Assembly: GCA_902651635.1 (NCBI GenBank)
Contig: CACRSC010000084.1
Coordinates: forward strand, 1,451,598-1,515,597
Length of the DNA: 64,000 nucleotides
Origin: Mastigamoeba balamuthi
Lineage: Eukaryota > Evosea > Mastigamoebida > Mastigamoebidae
Direction: 5' to 3'
The notes under the pieces are model-generated. The model worked only from the letters and a program-made list of their open reading frames with translations, was not told where the DNA came from and searched no databases. Shown piece after piece: positions 43,301 to 53,790 of this stretch (its first letter is position 1; every line of letters starts with the position of its first letter). The position numbers and the translations under genes were made by a program.

Positions 43301-45964
43301 AATCAGCGTCATTTGGGTCGTGAAGAACGCGATCGGCACTCCCGATTTTGACGAGTGGCTGCGGACTTGCGAGCCCCGTACCGACGTGGAGCGCCTGTGC
43401 TTGATGCTTCGCGAAGCGATCCGCACGTTCTGCACTCTGCCTGACGGCGAGCACCTCGACTTTGCCTCGCTGGCTGCGTCGATAAAACGCAAGTCGTCCC
43501 CGATGATCGGTGCGTCTGTGTCGATGATGAACATCGCGCCCCAAGTAGTACGGCCCGAGTCTGTCACTCTGCGCCCGCACTCGCTGCAGATGGCATCCGT
43601 ATCTATCACCCCAATGCGCGTGATGCCGTCGCTCAAAGTGACGCCCGAGCAGGCGATGGAACGTCTGGAGAAGATGTACCAAATCAACAGTGGCCCCCGG
43701 GCCAGGGCTCGCCCCCGAGGCCCCGTCCGAACCATCTCAGAAGAGAACCTCAAGGTCTCCCCACCGCGCAAAGAGACAACAGCAGCACTTCCCAAGGGCT
43801 GGCCGTTCGATCCCGCCCCCAACGCCCAGGCATTCGTAAGCCAGGAGGTCGCTCTCAGCGCCGTGTCTGCCGTGGATAGGATCTGCACCCTACTCGAGCC
43901 TGAGCTACTCTCCGCGTCGTTCGGCACTGGTGTCGTCGAGGCCATCGCCGCGGTCTTCAAGGAGGCGCTCGAGTATGACCAGAGCGCCGCGTTCTACGCG
44001 CACGTCTACTCGGCAATGCGGAGGTACTTCAGCAGGTTCGCGTCAATGGCGCTTGCGAGGCCCCTCTGCGGTGACATCATGGACCCTGTGCTGAGGCACT
44101 GCAACTGCACCGACACGCAGCTGCGCTCGGAGGCCACCGCCTTCACCTGCTTCCTACTTCGGGTGCGCTCGTCGCCGCAGCCTGTTTTGCACACGCGAAC
44201 TCACTGGCAGCCGTGCAGCTCGAGTTTGAGTCGAAACAGTGCACGGACTTCTCAGCGATGCGGGAGCACGCGTCCAACGCGCTGAGCCACCTCGCGAGCG
44301 TGGATCACATCGAGATCACCAACGAGCTGCCGCGGGCGTTTGCGACCATTCCCGAGTACGCCAAGAAGGCTCACTTTAGCGACAAGGAGATCAAGGCAAA
44401 GTTCGCAGCACAATGCCAGGAACTGGTGTCGAGGCTCAGCTCCATCGCCATAGAGCTCATGAGCCTCGACCAGTGCAAGGGTGGCCCCGAGGTAACCGCC
44501 GACCTGTACCACCAGGTTGTGCAGAGGTTCAAGGACGCGCCCGGGCTGCACCTCGCGTGGCTCGACACGCTCAGCTCAAAGCAGTTTGAGTACGGCAATG
44601 TCGCCGAGTCGGCCATCTGCATCGTGCACATGGCTGCCTACGTCTCCGAGTACCTGCAGAAGATGGAGCCCCGCTCGTGGCTCCCGCGGGGCTGCGACGC
44701 GTTCCTGGAGCTTGCGCCAAACGCTGCCGATGAGCGCGTCAAGGCGTTGCCCAGCGTCAAGACCGAGGCGGACATGAAGAGGGCGCTGCCTCCCGAGTAC
44801 TTCAGCACCGACGGCCTGATGAAGCTCATCGACAGGGCGAGGTCGCTCCTGCGGCAGTCGGACCTGCACGAGCTGGACGCCGCCTGTGCCAAGCTGTGCG
44901 TGCCCATCCTGGAGCACAGGAAGGACTGGGGTGCCCTCAAGACCCTGTACACGTCTCTCAGCTCCACTTGCGACAAGATCATCGCTTCGGTGCGTCTGGG
45001 GAGGTTCCCTGTTTGCTCGCTTCATTGGTCTCAATCATCATTCCTCCTGTAGAACGAGATGGACAACAGGCACCTGGGGATGTACTACCGCGTGGGGTTC
45101 TACGGCAAGAAGATGGGGACGCTGCACGGGAAGGAGTGGGTGTACAAGGAGCCCAAGCTGACGAGGCTGGTGGAGATCAAGGACCGGCTGAGCGCCCAGA
45201 TACGCGAGGAGTTGCAGTGCGAGGTGATCATCATCACGGACACGGCGGCGCCGGACGCTGCCTCGCTGGCGTCGAGCGAGGACGTGCACATACACCTGAC
45301 CAAAGTGGATCCGCTGCCCCTTGGCGTGGACTCGTCGTCGTCGCAGTTTGACAGGGGCTTCGGGGCGTCGCGGTTCGTCTTTGACACACCGTTCACGCCC
45401 TCGGGGAAGAAGCAGACGGACGTGATCGCCGACCAGTGGAAGCGCAAGACGTTCCTGCACACGGAGCGCCCCCTGCCGTGGGTTGTCAAGCGCGTGGCCG
45501 TCGTCAAGCGCGAGGAGGTGGTGCTGGAGCCCATCGAGGTGTCGATCGAGATACTCGACACGCGGTCGGAGCAGATGTGGCGAGAGATCAAGGCACGCGA
45601 GGTGCGCCTGCGTATGCTGCAGGCCCTTCTGCAGGGCAGCTGCCTGCCCACGGTCAACCAGGGCCCCCGCGAGATTGTCAAAACGTTCCTGGTCGAGGGC
45701 GCCGCGGGGCCCGGCAAGGAGGAGGCGCTCACCCGCCTGAGGAAGGCGCTGCGCGGGTTCCTGGACGCGTGCCACGCGGGGCTGCACACCAACTCGCGGC
45801 TGATGAAGCAGGACCAGGGCTCGTTCCAGAACGAGTTGCTGCTCGGCTATTCGAAGCTCGTCAAGGAAATGGAGCCCTACCTGCCCCCGCCCACGGACGC
45901 AGACTCGTCGGCCTCTGCGGCGTCGACGCTGCCCTCGTCCTCGGCCTCTGCTCCCGTCAAATGA
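39602..45964 (+). CDS. Zizimin-type DOCK guanine-nucleotide exchange factor, about 15 exons
   Basis: Rac/Cdc42 activator of the DOCK family. First recognised exon starts after acceptor CGCGCAG at 39602 (EEDVDFEGEFKRAQQ; then the ALVEWPADDL box typical of zizimin N-termini). After the intron at 40219-40387: the block before DHR-1 (ALYQANSLLRASEEFHFD, PKALFTALDPSQDTVL). DHR-1, the phospholipid-binding C2-like domain, runs 41310-42090: NCLYIYPESVNL, GKNIAIKVQML, ITYHSKTPIFVDEIKL, HVLFTFVHVN, ALFRVVVRPMST. A long helical middle follows (42100-44560). DHR-2, the catalytic domain, runs 44560-45800: ESAICIVHMAAYVSEYL, YYRVGFYGKKMG, GKEWVYKEPKLTRL, ASRFVFDTPFTPSG, FLHTERPLPWVVKRV, and SFQNELLLGYSKLV. 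Stop at 45964. The true start is not settled: a weak candidate first exon with ATG at 39182 and donor CAG|GTATGT would need a long 330-base intron. Confidence 0.85.
40325..40353. repeat. (CTG)9 run in a DOCK intron
   Basis: Nine CTG triplets between the donor TGG|GTGCGC (40219) and acceptor GAGTGCAG (40387); length-variable repeats like this can differ between strains. Confidence 0.85.
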
Positions 45965-46053
45965 GGACCTCACCGACGCCCCCACATTGTTTTCTCATCT
46001 ACAAAATGTGCGCTAATAGGTTGATAATAAGCAGCAGCATAGGCTGCCCATGC

Positions 46054-46796
46054 NNNNNNNNNNNNNNNNNNNNNNNNNNNNNNNNNNNNNNNNNNNNNNN
46101 NNNNNNNNNNNNNNNNNNNNNNNNNNNNNNNNNNNNNNNNNNNNNNNNNNNNNNNNNNNNNNNNNNNNNNNNNNNNNNNNNNNNNNNNNNNNNNNNNNNN
46201 NNNNNNNNNNNNNNNNNNNNNNNNNNNNNNNNNNNNNNNNNNNNNNNNNNNNNNNNNNNNNNNNNNNNNNNNNNNNNNNNNNNNNNNNNNNNNNNNNNNN
46301 NNNNNNNNNNNNNNNNNNNNNNNNNNNNNNNNNNNNNNNNNNNNNNNNNNNNNNNNNNNNNNNNNNNNNNNNNNNNNNNNNNNNNNNNNNNNNNNNNNNN
46401 NNNNNNNNNNNNNNNNNNNNNNNNNNNNNNNNNNNNNNNNNNNNNNNNNNNNNNNNNNNNNNNNNNNNNNNNNNNNNNNNNNNNNNNNNNNNNNNNNNNN
46501 NNNNNNNNNNNNNNNNNNNNNNNNNNNNNNNNNNNNNNNNNNNNNNNNNNNNNNNNNNNNNNNNNNNNNNNNNNNNNNNNNNNNNNNNNNNNNNNNNNNN
46601 NNNNNNNNNNNNNNNNNNNNNNNNNNNNNNNNNNNNNNNNNNNNNNNNNNNNNNNNNNNNNNNNNNNNNNNNNNNNNNNNNNNNNNNNNNNNNNNNNNNN
46701 NNNNNNNNNNNNNNNNNNNNNNNNNNNNNNNNNNNNNNNNNNNNNNNNNNNNNNNNNNNNNNNNNNNNNNNNNNNNNNNNNNNNNNNNNNNNNNNN
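46054..46796. other. Assembly gap (743 N)
   Basis: Separates the end of DOCK from the C-terminal tail of a surface protein; the body of that protein is probably in the missing sequence. Confidence 0.95.
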
Positions 46797-46961
46797 GCCC
46801 GTCCCCCAACTCGCGCGCAGGGCCGCCCTGGCGAGGCAGGGCGCCCTCCCCCACGTTTAAGCGCAGCATCCTGATGGACGTGAGGGCGCGGGCGTGCAGG
46901 GCGCGGGCAGCTGCGGCAACGGCAGGTGAGACGAGGGAGAGACCGACGCCAGGCGCGGCAG

Positions 46962-47124
46962 GGACTGCTGCCACGCGGGGTTCAGGGACTCTGGCAGAAC
47001 GCCCGGCATCGTCGAGTGCGTCGCGGACAACGCCACAGACGCCACGGGCACGGACAGCTGTGGCGCAGGGCGCCTGTTTGCCGCCGCTGCCCTCACGCTC
47101 GTGGCCTGCGTGCTGGCGGCCTAA
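46962..47124 (+). CDS. C-terminal tail of a Cys-rich, probably GPI-anchored surface protein (5' part in gap)
   Basis: After an acceptor-like GGCGCGGCAG, 54 codons remain: D-C-C-H-A-G-F, GIVECVADNATDATG (with an N-A-T glycosylation site), then a small-residue cluster D-S-C-G-A-G and a terminal hydrophobic run LFAAAALTLVACVLAA directly before the stop. That ending (small omega-like residues, short spacer, hydrophobic tail, no cytosolic residues) is the form of a GPI-attachment signal. The family cannot be named because the rest is lost in the N run. Confidence 0.45.
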
Positions 47125-47966
47125 GCCCCGAGTACAGAGGGTCACTGAGTCTCGTGGGACGCTCCCTCTGGAGATCTGAGCTGGCCAGGGGCACGAGCTC
47201 ATGTGGCCACATCGCAATGCAGCAACAGAGGTGTCACAGCCCCCGAGTTAAGTAGCAGCAGTCTGGCGGGAAAGGAGGAGCTGCGTGTTAGTTGAAGCGA
47301 ACTTGTCTTTTGAATTGGGTTGCGACCGTGGCCGGGTGCTGGGTCCTGGGTTGCCCCGTGGTGACCGGTGCCCGCCGGCTGGCCAATTACGCTATCTGCT
47401 CCTGCCCCGGCATGCTCTGCTCGCCTCCGACATCGAATTTGTGGTTATGGCCACCTCGCATAAGATGAAAATCTCGCAGGTCATAAAGTACGAGTTCATT
47501 GATGTCATTGCCGGTACTAGATTCAGTTGAAAATAGACGTCTATGAGGAAGAAATATTATCTTAGTATCAATTGATCCGTAACGTTGTGTGCCAAGATCT
47601 CTTTCTTTCGGGTTTGGGATGTCGTCGAGGTGGGTCGAGTTCGAGCGCCGGCTGAGCGAGGCCCACGAACTCACTGCGTAAGACCTGGAACACGCCTCAC
47701 TTGAGTTCAAGGACCTCGCATCGACCCTCGGCTTCTCCGCGGACTATTTGGCGCTCTCAGTCCACTTTGCTTGAGCCACAAGAACACCCGCCAATGGCCT
47801 TGGGACCACATTCACAACAGTGAGGGCGGTGGGCGAAGTGCGTTGAAGTACTGGAAGCTGGTGTAGACAAACGAGGACTGCGTGTGTGCACGCGTGGTCG
47901 AGGCAAGTTGAGAGCATAGCATCAGTTTGCTTGTGGTATTGGATCTTCAGCGTGTTGGCAGGTATT
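47125..47966 (+). other. Intergenic region with a possible small coding relic
   Basis: No intact gene. At about 47620-47905 the plus strand reads protein-like fragments (SSRWVEFERRLSEAHELTA; later NTRQWPWDHIHNSEGG, ALKYWKLV) interrupted by stops and in different frames. It may be a decayed gene, but I cannot name a family. The rest is AT-richer and featureless. Confidence 0.3.
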
Positions 47967-48791
47967 CTACTGTGCAAAGTCGACCCTGAAGAGGAGGCAC
48001 GAGGCCTGGAGGTCGCAGGTGGTCTTGAGGCGCAGGAGCTTGCCCTGCAGGACCTGCGGCAGGTTACGCATCCAGAAGGGCACGGGGTGGTGCCTCAGCG
48101 ACGCCCCCAGCGTGTAGAACGTGTCGACAAAGGGGTGCCTCATGCCCGCCGCGTCCACCCAGCTGCTCCTCCACGTGCCCCTGTCGAGGTACTCGAGCGC
48201 GAAGCCCAGGCACGCCCTGACCCCGCGGCCGTCTGCGCGGCGGATGTCGTTGCCGTTGTTGAGCGTCCACCCGTTGCTGCGGAACGGCAGCGTGGGCACC
48301 ACAGGGCCGCTGAACGTGAACCCGCAGAGCGGCCGCAGCGCCACCGCGACCCTCTGGGACGCCTTGCTGTACTGCGCGCGCCACTGGGCACCCTCGAAGC
48401 CCTCGCGGGCGGCGCTGACGGCGTAGTCGACGCCCTGCTCGAGCGGGAACGCCACGCAGCCCGTCGGCCCCGTCGTCCTGGACACCGCGCCGAGCAGCGC
48501 GTCCTCCACGGTGACGTTGACGCCGTCGAGGGCCGCGCCGGCGACGGCGACGCAGAGCTCGACGTCGGCGGGGGCGTTGCGGACCTGCAGGAGCGCGGGG
48601 TCGCTGAAGAAGCGGCCGCCGTGCTGCGTGAGGTAGTACACGTAGTCGCCACGCGGCAGGCGCGCCCCCGCGAGGACCGTCTGCGCGGCCACGTCGGCGC
48701 GGACGCCCGAGCACTGGCAGGCGGGGTCCGCGAGCGGGCTGGCGCTGAGGTCGAGGCAGAGGCACATGAAGAGGCAGACGTTGCGCCCGCA
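47967..48791 (-). pseudogene. Truncated C-terminal copy of the secreted M4 peptidase
   Basis: 275 codons plus stop, nearly identical to the end of the peptidase at 49940-53488, over the same 825 bases (compare 49940-50764). The few differences include a short patch near 48604-48640. The copy stops abruptly at GCGCCCGCA followed by a single N at 48792; beyond the N the sequence is unrelated. There is no catalytic domain. It is either a genuine partial duplication or an artefact where two contigs, or two haplotypes, were joined at the N. Confidence 0.7.
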
Positions 48792-49004
48792 NCCTTTCTG
48801 TAAGGAATTCTCCTATTTTCTCGCCTTCAGGCCTTTCCAAAAACGTGTGTATAAATCCACGGTGACGACACGTGACAACATCATTGTAAGCTCACAATTC
48901 TTGAAGCACAAGAGTAAGAAAGGCACTCGAGGAAATCAGCAGCGCAGCGGAAATGGGTTCAATGGAGTCACGCCCTATCGCTGAGGTATGCGGCCAAGAC
49001 TGCT

Positions 49005-49643
49005 ATGTCAATTGCAGATGGGACAAGCCAGCGGACTCACATTAACATTGATCTGCCGCAGTTCGTGGTGAAGCAGGGCATGTACCGCGCTCTCGACTGC
49101 GCAGTCCCCGGGCTGGGGGCAGCCATCCAGATTGGAATGGCAACCAAAGGGGCGTATGAAGCTCTTCAGAAGCTCCACAAGTGTTCGGAGTTCCAGAGGT
49201 ATGCGGCAGTCGTATTCGAGAGAGCAGACTCGGACAGGAACGGGATTCTCGGTGCCAACGAGCTGAGGGAATTCGAGATGGCGCTGATGCGCGAGATTGC
49301 TGGGCTGGACAGGCGCAGGGACCCGGAGGCAGTCAAGAAGAGGAGCCTGATGGCTTTTTATCTCGGGGTGCTCGAGGTGGCGCAGAACCTCAAGTCCGAG
49401 AGCAGCAGCGTGGCACTGGAGGTCGCGGGACTGGCCTCCTCGCTGCTCGACGTAGAAGACGTTTCGTCGCTGCTGGAGGGAGTCCAGCAGCTCGCATCCG
49501 GGAGCGAGATCATCTGCAAGGGAAGGGCCAAGGTGTACAAGGCAGTCACGAGGCAGATGTTCAATACTGCCATCCACGCCTGCGCTGTCAAAGCCAGGGG
49601 AAGTCTGCTCAGCAACATCGTCAGCCTCGCAATGAACATGTAG
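49005..49643 (+). CDS. Small EF-hand protein
   Basis: Single open frame of 212 codons from the ATG at 49005. Residues ~74-94 contain one canonical Ca-binding EF-hand loop: D-S-D-R-N-G-I-L-G-A-N-E flanked by hydrophobic helices (VVFERA and LREFEMALM). A second hand is not obvious. The rest is mostly helical, with hydrophobic segments (GAAIQIGMATKGAYEAL; GLASSLLDVEDVSSLLEGV) and no signal peptide. The sequence TCAATTGCAG just at the start looks like an intron end, so a short upstream exon is possible, but the nearest candidate (MGSMESRPIAE with donor GAG|GTATGC) does not join in frame. Function beyond calcium sensing unknown. It sits between the truncated and the whole M4 genes on the opposite strand. 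Confidence 0.65.
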   Translation: MSIADGTSQRTHINIDLPQFVVKQGMYRALDCAVPGLGAAIQIGMATKGAYEALQKLHKCSEFQRYAAVVFERADSDRNGILGANELREFEMALMREIAGLDRRRDPEAVKKRSLMAFYLGVLEVAQNLKSESSSVALEVAGLASSLLDVEDVSSLLEGVQQLASGSEIICKGRAKVYKAVTRQMFNTAIHACAVKARGSLLSNIVSLAMNM

Positions 49644-49939
49644 ACCCTCGGTGAAGCACAGCTGCAGAAGAGGAGTGCTTGTTGGTCCCTCCCATAGCAA
49701 ACGCAGCTTCGGTCCTTCCAAGAGCCAAAAATAGAGATCAGTTTGACACAGTCCTTTTGGAATGACAATGTCTCACTGTCCAATGTGAGGCTCCCCAGAG
49801 CGACACGCCCGGTAAGTGCCCCCTCCATCAACCAGCTGGTCTGGAGCCTCAGCGATCCTGACTCTTAGGTGATAGGATGCAGCAGCAGCAGCTTGTCATT
49901 GTTTTTCCAGTGTTTTCACCTCCCGATTTCGATGGCATT

Positions 49940-52900
49940 CTATTGTGCAAAGTCGACCCTGAAGAGGAGGCACGAAGCCTGGAGGTCGCAGGTGGTCTTG
50001 AGGCGCAGGAGCTTGCCCTGCAGGACCTGCGGCAGGTTGCGCATCCAGAAGGGCACGGGGTGGTGCCTCAGCGACGCCCCCAGTGTGTAGAACGTATCGA
50101 CAAAGGGGTGCCGCATGCCCGCCGCGTCCACCCAGCTGCTCCTCCACGCGCCCCTGTCGAGGTACTCGAGCGCGAAGCCCAGGCACGCCCTGACCCCGCG
50201 GCCGTCTGCGCGGCGGATGTCGTTGCCGTTGTTGAGCGTCCACCCGTTGCTGCGGAACGGCAGCGTGGGCACCACAGGGCCGCTGAACGTGAACCCGCAG
50301 AGCGGCCGCAGCGCCACCGCGACCCTCTGGGACGCCTTGCTGTACTGCGCGCGCCACTGGGCACCCTCGAAGCCCTCGCGGGCGGCGCTGACGGCGTAGT
50401 CGACGCCCTGCTCGAGCGGGAACGCCACGCAGCCCGTCGGCCCCGTCGTCCTGGACACCGCGCCGAGCAGCGCGTCCTCCACGGTGACGTTGACGCCGTC
50501 GAGGGCCGCGCCGGCGACGGCGACGCAGAGCTCGACGTCGGCGGGGGCGTTGCGGACCTGCAGGAGCGCGGGGTCGCTGTAGGCGGCGCCTCCGTGCTGC
50601 GTGACGTAGTACACGTAGTCGCCACGCGGCAGGCGCGCCCCCGCGAGGACCGTCTGCGCGGCCACGTCGGCGCGGACGCCCGAGCACTGGCAGGCGGGGT
50701 CCGCGAGCGGGCTGGCGCTGAGGTCGAGGCAGAGGCACATGAAGAGGCAGACGTTGCGCCCGCAGGACATCTGGCGCGCGACGCTGCCGCCGTAGTAGAC
50801 GCCCGCCACGCTGGCGTTGACGACGCCGCCGACGAGCGCCACCGAGCGGACGACAGGCCGCGGCGCGAAGAACACCGGGAGCCCCGCGACCACGTAGTCG
50901 TCGCCGCTGGCGAGGCCGACGGTGACCTCTGCGAAGCCCGGGGCGGCGATGCCCGCGGCGAGGGGGTCGGGGACGGGGCAGATGGCCGAGTAGCGCCAGA
51001 CGGGGTTGCTGTCGTTGGCGCCGCTGACGTGGTAGGGCGTGGCCAGCGACGCGGGGCAGTCGAGCGCCGAGGCGTTGCCGAGCTCGAGGACGGCGCCCGA
51101 GTAGTGGCCAACGACGCCGAAGACGATGGGCTGCACGAGGGGCTCGTGGAGCAGCATCTGCGTGGGCGCGATCGACGACGACGAGGCGAAGTCCGGGGCG
51201 CGCGAGGAGCAGTCGACGGCGTCGTCGAAGTGCAAGAACGCGATGGCCGCGTCGAGCGACTCGCACGCGTCGCCGGGCACCGCAATGGGCACGCCCCTCG
51301 GCCCCGGCACCGCTGTCCCGTTCATGTGCGAGCAGGCGACCCTCAGGTTCGACGCGGACCTGTGATGACGATTCGTCAATTCCTCAATTTGAATCAGTTG
51401 AATGACGGGGGAAAGCTCGCACTGAGCAAAAGTGGTCATCGGAGTCCCCAGGAACTTGGCGCGCGTGAAGATGGCGATGGCGGCCTCAACGCCGACGCCC
51501 TTGATCGCAGGCCTCGAGCGGCCGTCGGCAAAGACAGCGAAGAGCCGACCGGGGATCAGCGAGTCTGCGCACAAGTCCCCGCAAAAAAAAACCAAGTCAG
51601 AACACCAGAGAAAACAAGAATATTCGGGGAGCGCACTCCAGTGGTTGCCGCCCTTGTCGCCGCCGCCGCAGTACATGTTCCTGACGCTGTTGGGATCGCC
51701 GTAGCAGAGCGGCTGCCAGAGGTCGCGCAGCCCCTGCACCGTGTGGTTCTGCTTGTTTGTCTTGCGGCACTCGCTGTGCCCGCAGTCGTGCGCCAGGATC
51801 CACCGCTGCGTCCCTCCTGCTCGCACGCAGCCGCGTCAGCCCTCGAGGGGACACGTGGGGGTGTGCGCCGGCGACGTACCAGGGGTGGTGCAGTCGTCAG
51901 TGCGGCGGGCGGACTGCTCGGGGCGGAGGGAGTCGATGGTCATGGCGAAGATGTCGCTCCAGGCCTCGTTGAGGGCGCCGCTCTGCGCCTCGTACCAGAG
52001 GCCGTCGGTGAACTGCGTGATGCCGTGGGCGTACTCGTGCATGACGACCGTGTCGGACATCCACCCGCCGCCCGAGATGTAGAGTGCGCGGTCCGAGTAG
52101 AAGGGCCCCGAGTCGTCGCTGTCGGGGTCGTTCATGTACCCCGTCAGCACAGACCCCTTGCCGTCGTACGAGTCCAGCCCCGTCAGCGCCTTCCACGTCC
52201 GCTCCCTGCACGCCGTCGTTGCCACTCAGTCACATGGCATTACTTGAAGTAAACCCAGAAGTTTGAGTTGTTTTGTGGTCTTGAATGATAACATATGAGT
52301 ATGAGTTATTGAGTCACGGTGCCCTGTACACAAAGCAGAGTCCAACGTGGCATGCAGTTTCCCAGTGAATTCAAGGATTGATTGCGCGAGAACACAATTG
52401 CATGAAAGAAAGTGGGGAGTGGAGGCGGAACGCAACGCAGTGCGGAGGGCGTCGACGAAGCTGTTGAGGTCCGCGTTGGCCGTGGGGAACGCGTCGCCCT
52501 CGGACCACACAAGGCCGTCGCCCTGCGCCCTGTCCCTGACGGCCACAACGTGGCTGCGCAGCGGGCGCACTGCCAGCGTGGCGCCCATCCGCGCGTCGAC
52601 GTACACGTCGGCCCCCACGCAGCGCACCTCCCACGCCTCTACGCTCTCCCCGGCCTCGTCCGCCGCCATCCCCGGCGTGTACACGACCCTCCTGGCGCTA
52701 TCAACGCTGCACCTGGCGTCGCCGTCGCCGTGGCCGCCTCGTAGCAGCGCCTCGCGGGCCAGCGACGCCGCGTGGGCCCCGCCATCGACGCCCAGCAGCG
52801 CCCAGTACGCAGTCGACGCCGCCCGCGCGGCTGCCCGCAGCCCCACGGCCCCGGGGACCGTCGTGCCCGTCACCGACACGATCTCGTCGCGCTCGTTCCA

Positions 52901-53488
52901 TACGACCTGTGCGCCAGCGGGCAGCGGGCCACGTCAGTGGTCTCCACACCAGTGGATTTCCGTAGGTGCATTTTTCCCGCAGCAGTTTTCGAGTCCCGTG
53001 GAAATCGCCGATTAGCGGGCATCAGTGCTCCCTGCTGGAGCACCGGGGGCACGACGGGGCCGGGCACACCTTGAGGCGGGCGCCGATGACGGGGAGGCCG
53101 TCGGCGGTACGCTGCTCGTGCGTCGTGATGCGCCAGCCCGGCACGTGCGGGTCGTCGCGCGCCTGCTCCGCGGCCTCCTCCAGCAGCAGCCCGGGGCCCC
53201 CGTACGCGGGCTCCATCGCCACCAGCGCCGCCAGGGTCCTCCGCACGCTCTCCGCCCTCGGCAGCCCCGCTGGTGTGCGGGTTAGCGAGGGGTTTTCTTT
53301 TTGCCGGGCAGCTGTGCGGGGGGTGTGGTGTTGGCTGACGCGCCTCGCAGGGACCTGGGGAGGCTGTACGGCGGCCACGGGGCCAGCGACAGCGGCACGC
53401 CCGTGGAGCGCGACGTGCGCCGCGCGGGCGCAGCGGCCGAGCAGAGCAGGAGGGGCAGCAGGAGCAGCAGGGGGCTGTGGAGACCCAT
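49940..53488 (-). CDS. Secreted M4 (thermolysin-type) zinc metallopeptidase with long C-terminal extension, copy 1
   Basis: About seven exons. Exon 1 (from ATG 53488): signal peptide LLLLLPLLLCSAAA. Exon 2: FTP propeptide (EPAYGGPGLLLEE, EQRTADGLPVIGARLKV). Exon 3: PepSY-like propeptide and the start of the mature enzyme (VVYTPGMAADEAGE). Exon 4 (52210-51890): catalytic centre, MHEYAHGITQFTDG with the HExxH zinc motif and, 20 residues on, SGALNEAWSDIF, whose Glu is the third ligand in M4 enzymes. Exons 5-6: LRDLWQPLCYGDP and KGVGVEAAIAIFTRAKFLG, the C-terminal helical part. The last exon (51365-49940) adds about 470 residues not usual in M4: Cys-rich and beta-rich, with CLCLDLSASP and an end WMRNLPQVLQGKLLRL. 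Likely a digestive or surface-acting protease. The first intron appears to start GCGCGT where copy 2 has GTGCGT. Confidence 0.8.
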
Positions 53489-53502
53489 TTTGGCGCTGTG
53501 AT

Positions 53503-53529
53503 GCTCTTTGGGCTCTTTGGGCTCTTTGG
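53503..53529. repeat. Three tandem copies of GCTCTTTGG
   Basis: A 9-base unit repeated exactly three times, 15 bases upstream of the start codon of M4 copy 1; on the coding strand it reads CCAAAGAGC. It lies in the 5'-UTR or core promoter. Confidence 0.6.
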
Positions 53530-53790
53530 GCTGCTTTCTGACAGCGTGTGTGGGCCCAACAGGCTTGTTGGATTGTGCACTTCTCTGCTGACGCCACGGC
53601 GGGAGGAAAAGCGCTGCTTGCCGGCCTTTTCAACACAGAGCCGGCGCTGTGCACGCCCTGGAAACAGCCAACTGCTGCCACTGCAATTTGTGTGCTCACT
53701 TTTACACCAGCAGAGCAGGCAGAGAAGAGAAGACCACGGCACATTCGCAGAGAGAACGGCGCCGGTCCAGAGAGCCTCGCGGGGGCCGCC

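Noticed and set aside
26765-46796. Open frames that run through the N runs
   Set aside because: They exist only because N is untranslated; no coding claim can be made across 26765-26817 or 46054-46796.
47285-47530. Small open frame of 81 codons as a gene
   Set aside because: No recognisable domain, no splice context, and the composition changes midway; not supportable.
49877-52252. Very long plus-strand open frame (791 codons) opposite M4 copy 1
   Set aside because: It is the antisense shadow of a GC-rich coding exon; its composition is Arg/Ala/Glu/Gly-biased with no domain, while the minus strand carries the HExxH-containing peptidase.
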